Below, piece after piece: positions 44,727 to 53,524 of a stretch of 64,000 nucleotides of DNA. The DNA is from Phenylobacterium immobile (ATCC 35973) (GTDB lineage: Bacteria; Pseudomonadota; Alphaproteobacteria; Caulobacterales; Caulobacteraceae). The position numbers and the translations under genes are program-made. The stretch is from assembly GCF_001375595.1 (NCBI RefSeq), contig NZ_CVJQ01000003.1, positions 1 through 64,000 on the forward strand. The letters are read 5' to 3'. The notes beneath the pieces were generated by a model. It had not been told where the DNA came from. It ran no database searches and saw only the letters and a list, made by a program, of their open reading frames with translations. Within the stretch, counting starts at the first letter, position 1. The number at the start of each line of letters is the position of its first letter.

Positions 44727-45218
44727 TCAGGCGCCCTGAAGCTGCATCGGGACCGGATGAAATCCGCGCTCGAACCAGATGGTCGGCTGGACGACGCCGG
44801 CGATCCGGACGGCCTCGACGCGGCCCACGAAGATGCGGTGGTCGCCGCCCGGATAGGCGGCCTCGAGGACGCATTCGACGGCGACGTCGAAGTCCTGAAT
44901 GACCGGCGTCCCGCGATCGTTCACCTCAGTGGTCAGCCCGGCGAACTTGTCTGTCCCGGACGACGCGAACCGCATCGCCGCGGCCTCCTGCCGCGCGCCG
45001 ACGATGTGGGCTGCGAAGGCGCCGGCGGCCTCGATCGCCGCCGCGGTCCGCGAAGTCTCGGCCATGGCCATGGCGACCAGCGGCGGGTCCAGCGACAGTG
45101 ACATGAAAGCGCTGAGCGTCGCCCCGCACCAGCCGCCGTCCCGCGTGGCCGCGGTGACGACGGCCACGCCAGCCGGCAGCGCCGCCATGGCGCGCTTAAA
45201 GTCCGCCGGCAAGACCAT
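44727..45218 (-). CDS. Flavin reductase of a two-component monooxygenase
   Basis: The 163-residue protein matches HpaC/HsaB-type reductases: Gly-Val-Ala-Val-Val-Thr-Ala, Ser-Leu-Ser-Leu-Asp-Pro-Pro-Leu-Val, and a C-terminal Gly-Gly-Asp-His-Arg-Ile-Phe-Val-Gly-Arg-Val. Its ATG overlaps the TGA of the HsaA-like gene (ATGA), so the two are translationally coupled. It would hand reduced flavin to that oxygenase. Confidence 0.9.
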   Translation of the reverse strand: MVLPADFKRAMAALPAGVAVVTAATRDGGWCGATLSAFMSLSLDPPLVAMAMAETSRTAAAIEAAGAFAAHIVGARQEAAAMRFASSGTDKFAGLTTEVNDRGTPVIQDFDVAVECVLEAAYPGGDHRIFVGRVEAVRIAGVVQPTIWFERGFHPVPMQLQGA

Positions 45219-46402
45219 CAGATCGCCATGCCGCCGGTGGGCGGTTCAAGACCGAAAGCGACGGCGGCTGCGGCCTGGTAGATCGGCTGCGGGGTGTTGA
45301 TCCCGTGGTGCAGGCCGACATGGGCGTCGCGCCACAGGCGCTGCAGGGGCTTGTCCGCGCGCACGGCGTTGCCGCCGGTGCGGGTGAACATCTTGTCGGC
45401 CGCGTCCACCGAGCGCTGGACCGAGCGCACCTGATCGCGCCGGGTCTTCACGCGCAGCTCGTAAGGGATCAGCTCGCCCTTCGAGAGGATGTCGAACATG
45501 CGTGAGAGGTTGTCGATGTTCTGCACGCGGCTGGCGTCCAGGTCAGAGCCGCTTTCGCCCAGGGTGAAACTCAGCACGGCGTCATCGACCCAGCGCTTGC
45601 CCAAGCGGTCGGCCCGGTCGCGCTGATAGGCGATCGCCTGGGCGAACAAGCCTTCTGTGACGCCTAGGACCGCAGACGTGATCGCCGCGCCAAAGAGCGC
45701 AGAGAACGGCATGGCGTAGAGGGGATCGGTCCTCCCGGAACGGCCTCCGGCCGGATTGCCGGCCTCGCGCATCCCGAAGGTGTCGATCGTCCGGTATTCC
45801 GGGATAAAAGCGTTCTTGACGATGATGTCCTTGCTGCCCGTGCCCTTCAGCCCGACGACATCCCAGGAATCCTCGACGATCTCGTAGTCGCTGCGCGGCA
45901 GGATGAAATGCAGCGACTTCGGCGGCTGGGCGGTCGGGTTTCCCTCCTCGTCACTGAGAACCGCACCCAGGAAAATCCAGTCGCAATGGTCGGTGCCCGA
46001 TGAGAACGACCAGCGGCCGTTCAGGACGAAGCCGTCGCCGGTGGCGACCGCCTTGCCCATCGGCGCATAGGGTGAGGCGATCCAGGTGTCCGGATCCTGG
46101 CCCCAGACTTCCTCCTGAACCTTCGGATGGCAGAGGGCCATGTGCCAGGGATGGACGCCGACGATCCCGCAGATCCAGCCGCTGGCGCCGCACACCGAGG
46201 CGACCTTCATGGCCGCGTCGAACCACTCCGCGGGATGCGCTTCGAAGCCGCCGTATTCCTTCGGTTGCATCATGCGAATGACGCCGGCTTCACGGAGCAG
46301 GCGGACGCTCTCGTCCGGCAGCTTGCCCAGCGTCTCGGCCTGGTCGGCGTGGCTTGCCAATTGCTCGGCGATCCCTTCGATCCGGTGACGAACCTCGTGC
46401 AT
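45218..46402 (-). CDS. HsaA-like flavin-dependent monooxygenase (acyl-CoA dehydrogenase fold)
   Basis: The 394-residue protein has the acyl-CoA-dehydrogenase fold of two-component phenol hydroxylases such as HsaA (steroid 3-HSA hydroxylase). Landmarks are Ala-Ser-Gly-Trp-Ile-Cys, Ser-Gly-Thr-Asp-His-Cys-Asp-Trp and Trp-Asp-Val-Val-Gly-Leu-Lys-Gly-Thr-Gly-Ser. The length equals HsaA. The ATG at 46402 directly follows GGGGAGAGAG; the longer reading from 46462 lacks a site. It is divergent from a LysR gene. A steroid ring or another phenol could be the substrate; no other steroid genes are visible. Confidence 0.85.
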   Translation of the reverse strand: MHEVRHRIEGIAEQLASHADQAETLGKLPDESVRLLREAGVIRMMQPKEYGGFEAHPAEWFDAAMKVASVCGASGWICGIVGVHPWHMALCHPKVQEEVWGQDPDTWIASPYAPMGKAVATGDGFVLNGRWSFSSGTDHCDWIFLGAVLSDEEGNPTAQPPKSLHFILPRSDYEIVEDSWDVVGLKGTGSKDIIVKNAFIPEYRTIDTFGMREAGNPAGGRSGRTDPLYAMPFSALFGAAITSAVLGVTEGLFAQAIAYQRDRADRLGKRWVDDAVLSFTLGESGSDLDASRVQNIDNLSRMFDILSKGELIPYELRVKTRRDQVRSVQRSVDAADKMFTRTGGNAVRADKPLQRLWRDAHVGLHHGINTPQPIYQAAAAVAFGLEPPTGGMAI

Positions 46403-46474
46403 CTCTCTCCCCGCATTTCTCGGCTTCAGGCCAGCGTTGCGGAGAAGGGATATGGGCGCCATTGTAATCGGACA

Positions 46475-46492
46475 ATTCGCTAATCGACGAAT
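46475..46492. promoter_or_regulatory. LysR-type inverted repeat ATTCG-N8-CGAAT
   Basis: Perfect 5-base arms separated by 8 bases lie nine bases before the LysR ATG and about 73 bases before the divergent HsaA-like ATG. This geometry is typical of a LysR autoregulatory and activation site. Binding is inferred. Confidence 0.5.
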
Positions 46493-46501
46493 GCAGCTAT
46501 C

Positions 46502-47431
46502 ATGAAAATTGATAATGAGCCTGATATCGCCGACTTCGACGCGGCGCTCCTGCTAGTGATGGACGCCATCTGGTCGGCGCGGAACGTGAGCCTCGCCGCT
46601 CGACGTCTGCACCGGTCGCAATCAACAATCAGCGCCTCGCTCAATCGCCTGCGCGAACTGCTGAAGGACCAGGTGTTCGTCTGGGACGGCCGGCAGATGA
46701 ATCCCACCGCGCTCACCGAGCAGCTGATGCCCCAGGTCAGCGATATCATCGCCAGCATGCGGGCTCTGATCTGGCGGGCCCACGGCGGGGCCGAGCACGC
46801 TCACCGCCGATTTGTCATCGCCACATCCAGCTATGTGACAGCCTTGTTCTCTGCGGGCCTGTTGACCCGGGTGGCCGACGAGATGCCGGGCGTATCGCTG
46901 GATTTCATCGCCACGGCCCCGAACTCCTGGACCAAGAGCGTCCTGCCGGACATCGATCTGTTCATCGTGCCGACCAACGTGGCGCGGACGCGGGGCTTGC
47001 ACACCGCGCGACTTTATCAGGACGCCTACGTCTGCATTGGCGCACGCGACAACGCCCAGTTGGTCGCGGACATGGCGCCGGACGATTTCTTAGGCCTTCG
47101 GCACGTCGGCTTTTCGTCGGTGCCCCGGCTTACCGCCAGTCACGAAGCCAGCCATTGGCACGCGCTGGGCATCACCCCGAATTACGTGATGCAGACTCCG
47201 GAGTACCTGAGCCTGCCAGCCATCGTCGCGGCGACCGACACCGTGGCGATCGTGCCCGGTCGCCTCGCCCAAGCGGCGATGCGCGATTTCGCCCTGAAGG
47301 CGGTGCGGCCGCCGGTGCCGGTCCCAGATCTCGAGATCGTCATGGTGTGGAAGCCTGCGCAGAACGACGACCCGGTGCACGCCTGGCTGCGCGGCGCCCT
47401 GGTCGACCTCGCCATGGCTTTCGACGCCTGA
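46502..47431 (+). CDS. LysR-family regulator, NodD/NahR-like subgroup
   Basis: The 309-residue protein has the NodD/NahR/LinR-type N-terminus (Asp-Phe-Asp-Ala-Ala-Leu-Leu-Leu-Val, then Ala-Arg-Arg-Leu-His-Arg-Ser-Gln-Ser-Thr-Ile-Ser). Members of this group respond to aromatic inducers. It is divergent from the HsaA-like/flavin reductase/MFS genes and co-directional with the CoA-transferase and ligase genes, so it probably controls both arms. Confidence 0.88.
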   Translation: MKIDNEPDIADFDAALLLVMDAIWSARNVSLAARRLHRSQSTISASLNRLRELLKDQVFVWDGRQMNPTALTEQLMPQVSDIIASMRALIWRAHGGAEHAHRRFVIATSSYVTALFSAGLLTRVADEMPGVSLDFIATAPNSWTKSVLPDIDLFIVPTNVARTRGLHTARLYQDAYVCIGARDNAQLVADMAPDDFLGLRHVGFSSVPRLTASHEASHWHALGITPNYVMQTPEYLSLPAIVAATDTVAIVPGRLAQAAMRDFALKAVRPPVPVPDLEIVMVWKPAQNDDPVHAWLRGALVDLAMAFDA

Positions 47432-47524
47432 CAGCGTAAGCCATGGCGAGACTGCAGGTGAGGCGCTATTGCTTTCCGCGCCCGGAGCCATGAAACGAGC
47501 TCGGATCGACACAGGGAGCAGGCG

Positions 47525-48355
47525 ATGCCATCCGGCTACGGATCGAGGGACAAGCAGAAGACAATCCAGGAGCTGGCGGCCATGACGCCGGACGGCGCCT
47601 CGATCGCCCTGGGCGGCAGCTTCCTGCACCGCGGCCCCTTCGCCTATGTTCGCGAGCTGATCCGCCAGGGGCGCCGTGATCTGGAGATCATCAAGCAGTC
47701 ACCGGGCTACGATATCGACATCCTGTGCCGCGCCGGCGCCGTGCGGAAGGTGCGCGCCGGCATCGTCGCCATGGAAGGCAACTTCGGTCTTGCGCCCTTC
47801 TACCGCCGCGCCATCGAGCAGAAGTCGGTGATCCTGGAGGAACACGCCTGCGCCAGCCTGACGGCCGGCCTGAGGGCCGCAGCCTTCGGCGTGCCCTTCC
47901 AGCCGTGCGGCGGCCTGCACGGCAGCGATCTGGTCACGGTCAACAGCTGGGCGAAGCTGGATGACCCCTATGGTCAGGGCGATCCGGTCTATGTGATCCC
48001 GGCCATCACGCCGGACATCACTGTCATCCAGTGCAATGAGGTCGACGTTCAAGGCAATGTCCGCGTACGGGGCACGCCCCACTGGGACCGCATCATGAGC
48101 CGGGCCGCCAAGCGTGTCTGGGTGGTGGCCGAGAAGGTGGTCGACGCCTCGGTGTTCCAGGAGGATCCCGAGATGACACTGGTCCCGCACTTCATGGTCG
48201 AGGCCTTCGCCTTGGCGCCGAACGGCGCTTGGCCCGGCTCCTGCTGGCCGGCCTATGGGATCGATTACCCGGCCGTGGAAGCCTATCTCGAGCCAGGTCC
48301 GCTGGACGCCCACCTGGCCGCCGCGCCGGAAGCCAAGGCGAGCGCCGATGTCTGA
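47525..48355 (+). CDS. CoA-transferase-family alpha subunit (IpdA/GctA-like)
   Basis: The 276-residue protein has the family I CoA-transferase alpha fold, with Gly-Gly-Ser-Phe-Leu-His-Arg-Gly-Pro near residue 30 and Glu-Glu-His-Ala-Cys-Ala near residue 110. Homologs transfer CoA between acids or, in IpdAB of steroid degradation, open a ring on a CoA ester. GGGAGCAGGCG precedes the ATG. Its last bases overlap the beta subunit start by eight bases, indicating a coupled heteromer. Confidence 0.85.
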   Translation: MPSGYGSRDKQKTIQELAAMTPDGASIALGGSFLHRGPFAYVRELIRQGRRDLEIIKQSPGYDIDILCRAGAVRKVRAGIVAMEGNFGLAPFYRRAIEQKSVILEEHACASLTAGLRAAAFGVPFQPCGGLHGSDLVTVNSWAKLDDPYGQGDPVYVIPAITPDITVIQCNEVDVQGNVRVRGTPHWDRIMSRAAKRVWVVAEKVVDASVFQEDPEMTLVPHFMVEAFALAPNGAWPGSCWPAYGIDYPAVEAYLEPGPLDAHLAAAPEAKASADV

Positions 48356-49082
48356 GGCCTGGTCTCCCTTCTCCTACGTCGCCATCAATCTCGCCCGCTT
48401 CATCCGGCCGGACGAGATCACGTTCAGCGGCGTGAACTCCACCCTGCCCATGCTGGCCTGTCTGATCGCCAAGCGCGCCTACGATTGGGAGTTCACCTAC
48501 ATCAACGTGGCCGGCGGCGTGGACCCGACCCCGTCGCACATTCCACTGTCCAGTTCCGATCCGGTGCTGGCGGAGGGCACGGCCTCGATCTTCGCCAACG
48601 AGGATTTCTACGACCTCTGCACCCGCGGGCGGATGGACCTGACCTTCCTGGGCGCCGCCCAGATTGACGGCGAGGGCAGCGCCAACAACTCCGTCATCGG
48701 CGACTGGCTGGGCCCGAAGGTGCGTCTGCCAGGCGGCGGCGGCGGCGCGGTGATGCTGCCGACAGCGCGTCGCGCCTGCACCTGGCGCACCGAGCACTCG
48801 CGGCGGACGCTGGTCGAGAAACTCGATTTCAAGACTTCGGCCGGCGGCTTCCACGGCGTCGTCACACCCTTGGCGGTGTTCATCAGGCGTGACGGGCGGC
48901 TGGCTCTCCAGTCATGGCGGCCCGGGCGATCACTGCAGGAAGTGCGCGATCGTACCGGCTTCGAGTTCGACGCCACCGGCGCGGGCGAAACGCCCTGGCC
49001 CACGGCGCGCGAGCGCGACGCTCTTGCGGCCCTCGATTTCGACGGCCAGTTCGAGCGCGACGCCAATCTGGGCGCTGACTAG
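48348..49082 (+). CDS. CoA-transferase-family beta subunit (IpdB/GctB-like)
   Basis: The 244-residue partner of the alpha subunit has Asp-Leu-Thr-Phe-Leu-Gly-Ala-Ala-Gln-Ile-Asp, a Gly-rich Leu-Pro-Gly-Gly-Gly-Gly-Gly-Ala and Lys-Leu-Asp-Phe, all typical of the beta fold. At the site where true CoA transferases carry the Glu that forms the acyl thioester (Glu-Ser/Asn-Gly), it reads Tyr-Ile-Asn-Val-Ala-Gly-Gly. A hydrolase-like role as in IpdAB is therefore possible. The acyl-CoA ligase starts directly after its stop codon. Confidence 0.82.
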   Translation: MSEAWSPFSYVAINLARFIRPDEITFSGVNSTLPMLACLIAKRAYDWEFTYINVAGGVDPTPSHIPLSSSDPVLAEGTASIFANEDFYDLCTRGRMDLTFLGAAQIDGEGSANNSVIGDWLGPKVRLPGGGGGAVMLPTARRACTWRTEHSRRTLVEKLDFKTSAGGFHGVVTPLAVFIRRDGRLALQSWRPGRSLQEVRDRTGFEFDATGAGETPWPTARERDALAALDFDGQFERDANLGAD

Positions 49083-50573
49083 ATGATGACGAGACATCCC
49101 AATCTTCCGGCGGCGTTCCACGCCCTTTGGGCCGCGCCTGAGCGCGCAGCCACGATCGCGCTAAGCGATGACGACCAGTCCATCACCTATGGCGCTCTGT
49201 TCGAAACCGTCGGCGCCCTTGCCGGCGGACTGAAGGCGGCTGGCGTGCGGCCGGGCGACCGTGTCGCGCTCGCCTTGCCGCGTTCGGTGAACCAGGCCTG
49301 CGCGATCCTCGCGACCATGGTCGCCGGGGCCTGCCCCTATCCCGTTGAGACCAACCTTGGCGCAGAAGAGATGGCGCGCCGATTCACCATGGGTCGCCTG
49401 ACCTGGGCGGTGATCGATGGCGCGGCCGCCGACGCGACCGTCCCCGACCAGGCGGTGACCCTGCAGTTCGCGGACCTCGCCGGCGGGACGCCTTACTGGG
49501 CGCTGGACCTCGGCGAAGAAGCGCCGGGCCTTCTTCTCTTCACCTCGGGCAGCAGCGGGCGGCCCAAAGGCGTGCTGGAAAGCCACCGCGGCCTGATGGT
49601 GAATGCGGCCGGCGTCGTCGAACGCACCGGCCTGACCCCTGCCGACCTCTTGCTGCACGTCATGCCCTTGCATCACACCAACGGCGTCAACAATCAGATC
49701 TTCGCGCCGCTCCTAGCCGGCGCCTCGGTCCACATCGCTCCGCGGTTTCTCGCCCAGGATATGCCCGATCTGATGGCGCGGGTCCGCCCGACCATCCTGA
49801 CCGGCGTGCCCACCATGTACGCGCGCATGTTGCCCCTCGACTTCGCCCCCGAAGCCCTGGCCGCGGTGCGCATGATGCGTTGCGGCTCGGCGCCCATCAC
49901 TGAGGATCTGCATCAGCGCATCGAGGCCAAGTTCGACCGACCGCTTGTGGTTTCCTACGGGCTGTCGGAAGCCACCTGCACTTCGACCATGAATCCGCCT
50001 GAAGCGCGCCGGATCGGCTCGGTCGGCACGGTCATGCCTGGCCAGACGGTGACCATTCACGGCGCCGACGACGCCCTCATCGCGGCGCCCGACGTGGACG
50101 GCGAAATTCGCATTTCCGGCCCCAGTCTCATGCTGGGTTATCTGACCGAAGAGTCGCACGGCGAGCCTGTGCCTCCCGGTCCGGTCATCCGCACGGGCGA
50201 TCTCGGCCGTTTCGACGCGGAGGGCTATCTCTCCATCACCGGGCGGATCAAGGATGTGATCATTCGCGGCGGCGAGAATCTGTCGCCGCAGCTGATCGAG
50301 GAGACCCTCATCAAGGTCCCGGGCGTCGCGGCGGTCTGCATCATCGGCGCCCCGGACGCTGACCTGGGTGAGACCCCCTGGGCGTTTGTCGTGCGAGACG
50401 CCTCTAACGCAGGCGCCGGACTATCGGCGGAGACCCTCGCGACCGCCGCTCAGGACAAGTTTGGCCGTTCGCATCAACCTTCCAAGGTCGTCTTCTTGGA
50501 TGTTCTGCCGGAGAATTCCGTCGGCAAAGTCGACCGGCAGACCTTGCGGGAAATTGCGCGGCGAACCGCCTGA
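49083..50573 (+). CDS. Acyl-CoA synthetase (AMP-forming)
   Basis: The 496-residue ANL-superfamily ligase has the ATP loop Phe-Thr-Ser-Gly-Ser-Ser-Gly-Arg-Pro-Lys-Gly (about residue 160), Ser-Tyr-Gly-Leu-Ser-Glu, Arg-Thr-Gly-Asp-Leu-Gly and the catalytic Lys in Asn-Ser-Val-Gly-Lys-Val-Asp-Arg near the end. It would activate a carboxylic acid to its CoA ester in the cytoplasm, the substrate for the CoA-transferase-like pair upstream. The ATG abuts the preceding stop codon. Confidence 0.9.
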   Translation: MMTRHPNLPAAFHALWAAPERAATIALSDDDQSITYGALFETVGALAGGLKAAGVRPGDRVALALPRSVNQACAILATMVAGACPYPVETNLGAEEMARRFTMGRLTWAVIDGAAADATVPDQAVTLQFADLAGGTPYWALDLGEEAPGLLLFTSGSSGRPKGVLESHRGLMVNAAGVVERTGLTPADLLLHVMPLHHTNGVNNQIFAPLLAGASVHIAPRFLAQDMPDLMARVRPTILTGVPTMYARMLPLDFAPEALAAVRMMRCGSAPITEDLHQRIEAKFDRPLVVSYGLSEATCTSTMNPPEARRIGSVGTVMPGQTVTIHGADDALIAAPDVDGEIRISGPSLMLGYLTEESHGEPVPPGPVIRTGDLGRFDAEGYLSITGRIKDVIIRGGENLSPQLIEETLIKVPGVAAVCIIGAPDADLGETPWAFVVRDASNAGAGLSAETLATAAQDKFGRSHQPSKVVFLDVLPENSVGKVDRQTLREIARRTA

Positions 50574-50591
50574 CACCGTTCTGGAGCGCCC

Positions 50592-51692
50592 ATGGCCAAC
50601 GAGCTGAAGCCGGACCGCGAACTCGCCCATCGGCTTTTCCAGTCGCTGGGCAGCATGGAGGGCTTCGCCGAGCCGGAAGCGGCGCCTCCCACCAGGACCT
50701 GGGGGCCAGGCGCCACCCTGAAGGCGATCTATCCCGGCGCGCTTGTGGCCATCGCCGTCGCCCTGTCCGCCCAATGGGTGTCGCAGCATTACGGGGCGCC
50801 GGTCATGCTGTTCGCCCTGCTGTTCGGCATGACCTTCAACTTCCTGCACGAAGACGGGCGCTGCGTGGCGGGCATTGAGTTCACATCGAAGGTGGTGCTG
50901 CGGATCGGCGTGGCGCTGCTGGGCGCACGGATCACCCTGGAGCAGATCGCCGGCCTGGGCGCAGGCCCGATCCTTATCGTCATCGCCGCCGTCGCCACGA
51001 CGATCCTGCTGGGCGTCGGCCTGGGCCGGGCGCTCAAGCTGAGCCCGACCTTTGGCATTCTCTCCGGAGGCGCGGTCGCCATCTGCGGGGCCTCAGCCGC
51101 CCTGGCCATCGCTGCAGTCCTGCCGCGGCATCCCGACAGCGAGCGCGACACCGTCCTGACCGTCGTTGCGGTGACGACGCTGTCGACGATCGCGATGATC
51201 ACCTATCCTTTGCTGACGGTCCTGCTGGGCCTGGATCACGCCAGCGCGGGGGTTTTCCTGGGGGGCACGATCCACGACGTCGCCCAGGTGGTGGGGGCGG
51301 GCTACACGATCTCGCCGGAAACCGGCGACGTGGCGACCTACGTCAAGCTGCTCCGGGTCACACTGCTGCTCCCTGTCGTCTTCCTGATCGCCTTCGTCGC
51401 GATGCGCCGCAGCCGAGCCGCTGAGCCGAAGGCCAAGGCCTCGGTTCCACTCTTCCTGATCGGATTTGCAGCGCTGGTCGCCTTGGGCAGCTTCGGCATG
51501 ATCAGCCGACCCATCAGCGACACGGCCTCGGCGGTTTCGCGCTGGTGCCTCGTCGCGGCGATCGCCGCCCTGGGCATGAAGACCTCGTTCAAGACATTGA
51601 TGACCGTGGGCTGGAAGCCCCTGGCCATGCTGGTCGCCGAGACCGCCTGGATCGCCGGCCTGATGCTGGCCTATGTCGCACTCCGGCATTGA
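50592..51692 (+). CDS. YeiH-family putative sulfate exporter
   Basis: The 366-residue membrane protein of the PF03601/YeiH family has about ten hydrophobic segments, with Gly-Gly-Ala-Val-Ala-Ile-Cys-Gly-Ala-Ser-Ala-Ala and Gly-Gly-Thr-Ile-His-Asp-Val-Ala-Gln-Val as its conserved core. The name sulfate exporter is family convention and has little experimental support. GGAG precedes the ATG, 18 bases after the ligase gene, so it is in the same operon. Export of a pathway by-product is possible. Confidence 0.87.
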   Translation: MANELKPDRELAHRLFQSLGSMEGFAEPEAAPPTRTWGPGATLKAIYPGALVAIAVALSAQWVSQHYGAPVMLFALLFGMTFNFLHEDGRCVAGIEFTSKVVLRIGVALLGARITLEQIAGLGAGPILIVIAAVATTILLGVGLGRALKLSPTFGILSGGAVAICGASAALAIAAVLPRHPDSERDTVLTVVAVTTLSTIAMITYPLLTVLLGLDHASAGVFLGGTIHDVAQVVGAGYTISPETGDVATYVKLLRVTLLLPVVFLIAFVAMRRSRAAEPKAKASVPLFLIGFAALVALGSFGMISRPISDTASAVSRWCLVAAIAALGMKTSFKTLMTVGWKPLAMLVAETAWIAGLMLAYVALRH

Positions 51693-51712
51693 GGGCGACC
51701 AGAGGCCTGCAC

Positions 51713-53410
51713 TCAGATCTCGACGCCGGCCCCCTCGGTGACCCGCCGCGTCTTGGCCTTGACGGCTGTCGCGCCGCGAACCTTGTCGACCAGGCCCACA
51801 ACGTCCCCAGGGAGGGCGTCCCCACGCCAGGCCACGTGCTTGTCGGGCCGCGCCAGCAAGAGCTTGTGACGGAAGATGGCCGTCTCGTCCGATGGAGCGA
51901 TGTCGACCACCTTCAGCGGCAGGCCAGCGGCGGCCGCTGCGGTGCGTAGCGGCTCCACGTCCGCCGCCGGATCAAATCGCAGCAGGGCGTAATCGCGCCC
52001 CATGGCGTCGTAGGATGAGCTTCCGTCGGCCAGCCAGACATGAGGCGTGCGGCAGCCGGGCACGGTCGATGGCGTATAGCCGCCCATGGAATAGGCCGGG
52101 GCAGATTCCTCGTCGAAGGCGATGATCGGGCTCTCGTCATAATAGTAGCCAAAATTCAGGCCCGCGCAGCAGTACTGCTGGACGTTCAGGTCGTAGGCCT
52201 GACCCCCCAGTTCCTGACGGGCGATCTCGCCGGCTTCAGTCGCGTCTTCGATATTGGCTGGCACGCCGCCGCGCTGCTTGGCCATGGCGTGGGCGTGGTT
52301 CATGGCGTAGTGCGAAACCTGCTCCGTGATCGGCAAGCGCTCCAGCTCATGGGCGTCCAGCAGGGCCGGACCGCCCCAACCGTTGACGACGCCCGCGAGC
52401 ATCCAGGCCAGGTTCGCCGCGTCGGCAAGGCCGGCGTTCATGCCGTAGCCCGCGTAGGGCACCCAAAGGTGAGCGGCGTCACCGCAGATGAAGACACGGC
52501 CTTCGCGCAGCTTGTCCGCAACCAGTCTGCGGCCGAACCAGTCTTCGTTTCCCAGGATCTCGTACTCGAAGGTTTCATCGACGCCGAGGATCAGTCGAAG
52601 CGCGGCGTCGCGGTCGACAGAATCGAACTCCGGCTCGCTGTCGCGCAGGTAGTTGTGCACGAGCCAGGTCTCGCGGCCGTCGATGGCGTAGACGTTGCCG
52701 CTGCGACGCGGGTTCAGCGAAAAGTTCGCCCAAGCCCGTTCAGTATCCATCATGCCGATCAGTTGCGGCGCCCGGATGTACGTGGACTGGACACGTTGAA
52801 CCACCGCGTCGCCGCTGAGCTTGGCGCCGATCTGGCTACGCACGCGCGAGCGTCCGCCATCGCAGCCGACCATGTATTTTGCGTCGATGGTGATGGTCTC
52901 GTCGCCGTCGATACGGCTTGCTGTCAGGCGGACGCCGTCGGCCGTCTCGGTGAAGGACTCGTAGTCGACGCGGTTCAGGATCGTTACGCCCGGCTGGGCG
53001 ACCGCATTCTCGAACAGAATCGGCTCCAGGAAGATCTGGTTGATCCGGTGCGGCGGCTCCGGCGTCGGCCACCAGGTATCCGGCCCATCCTTCGCTGTAT
53101 AGCGATCCTGACGCGCCGGAATGCGGATGCGCGTCAGTTCGGGCCCGACCATGGTCGTGCGGTAAGCCACGTCATTGGGATAGTCCGCGGGCAAGCCGGC
53201 GTTGCGCAGGGACTGGGCGATGCCGAGCTGACGGAACAGCTCCATCGAGCGGGCAGCGACGTGGTTGCATTTCACGCTGGGCGCTTCGCCGGCGGGGCGG
53301 CGCTCCAGCACCACCACCTTGAGCCCGCGTTGCGCCAGGTCGATGGCCAGCGTCAGGCCGATGGGCCCGCCACCGACGATGGCGACGTCGGTCGCGATGA
53401 TCTCAGACAT
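51713..53410 (-). CDS. Class A FAD-dependent aromatic monooxygenase (MhpA/PheA-like)
   Basis: The 565-residue protein has an N-terminal Gly-Gly-Gly-Pro-Ile-Gly, Val-Gly-Cys-Asp-Gly-Gly-Arg-Ser (DG motif), Gly-Arg-Val-Phe-Ile-Cys-Gly-Asp-Ala-Ala-His (GD motif) and a C-terminal thioredoxin-like domain. These define NAD(P)H-dependent phenol and hydroxyphenyl-acid hydroxylases. The ATG at 53410 follows GGGTGGA; the upstream in-frame ATG is less likely. An operator-like TTAACACGTTAA lies 61 bases upstream and recurs at the hpa promoters, so it may make the ortho-diphenol for that pathway. Confidence 0.88.
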   Translation of the reverse strand: MSEIIATDVAIVGGGPIGLTLAIDLAQRGLKVVVLERRPAGEAPSVKCNHVAARSMELFRQLGIAQSLRNAGLPADYPNDVAYRTTMVGPELTRIRIPARQDRYTAKDGPDTWWPTPEPPHRINQIFLEPILFENAVAQPGVTILNRVDYESFTETADGVRLTASRIDGDETITIDAKYMVGCDGGRSRVRSQIGAKLSGDAVVQRVQSTYIRAPQLIGMMDTERAWANFSLNPRRSGNVYAIDGRETWLVHNYLRDSEPEFDSVDRDAALRLILGVDETFEYEILGNEDWFGRRLVADKLREGRVFICGDAAHLWVPYAGYGMNAGLADAANLAWMLAGVVNGWGGPALLDAHELERLPITEQVSHYAMNHAHAMAKQRGGVPANIEDATEAGEIARQELGGQAYDLNVQQYCCAGLNFGYYYDESPIIAFDEESAPAYSMGGYTPSTVPGCRTPHVWLADGSSSYDAMGRDYALLRFDPAADVEPLRTAAAAAGLPLKVVDIAPSDETAIFRHKLLLARPDKHVAWRGDALPGDVVGLVDKVRGATAVKAKTRRVTEGAGVEI

Positions 53411-53470
53411 TCCACCCTCTCGCATACTGAACCTCGACAACGCGCCGCGCCGTCCTGATCGCCGGAGTAA

Positions 53471-53482
53471 TTAACACGTTAA
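53471..53482. promoter_or_regulatory. Candidate HpaR operator, copy 1
   Basis: TTAACACGTTAA has perfect TTAAC/GTTAA arms. Ten of its twelve positions are identical in the two copies near hpaR (59365 and 59878). It is 61 bases upstream of the flavin monooxygenase ATG. Confidence 0.65.
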
Positions 53483-53524
53483 GTTTAAAGTCGCCAAGAC
53501 CCGGATGAGCTGGCCCACGCGGCG

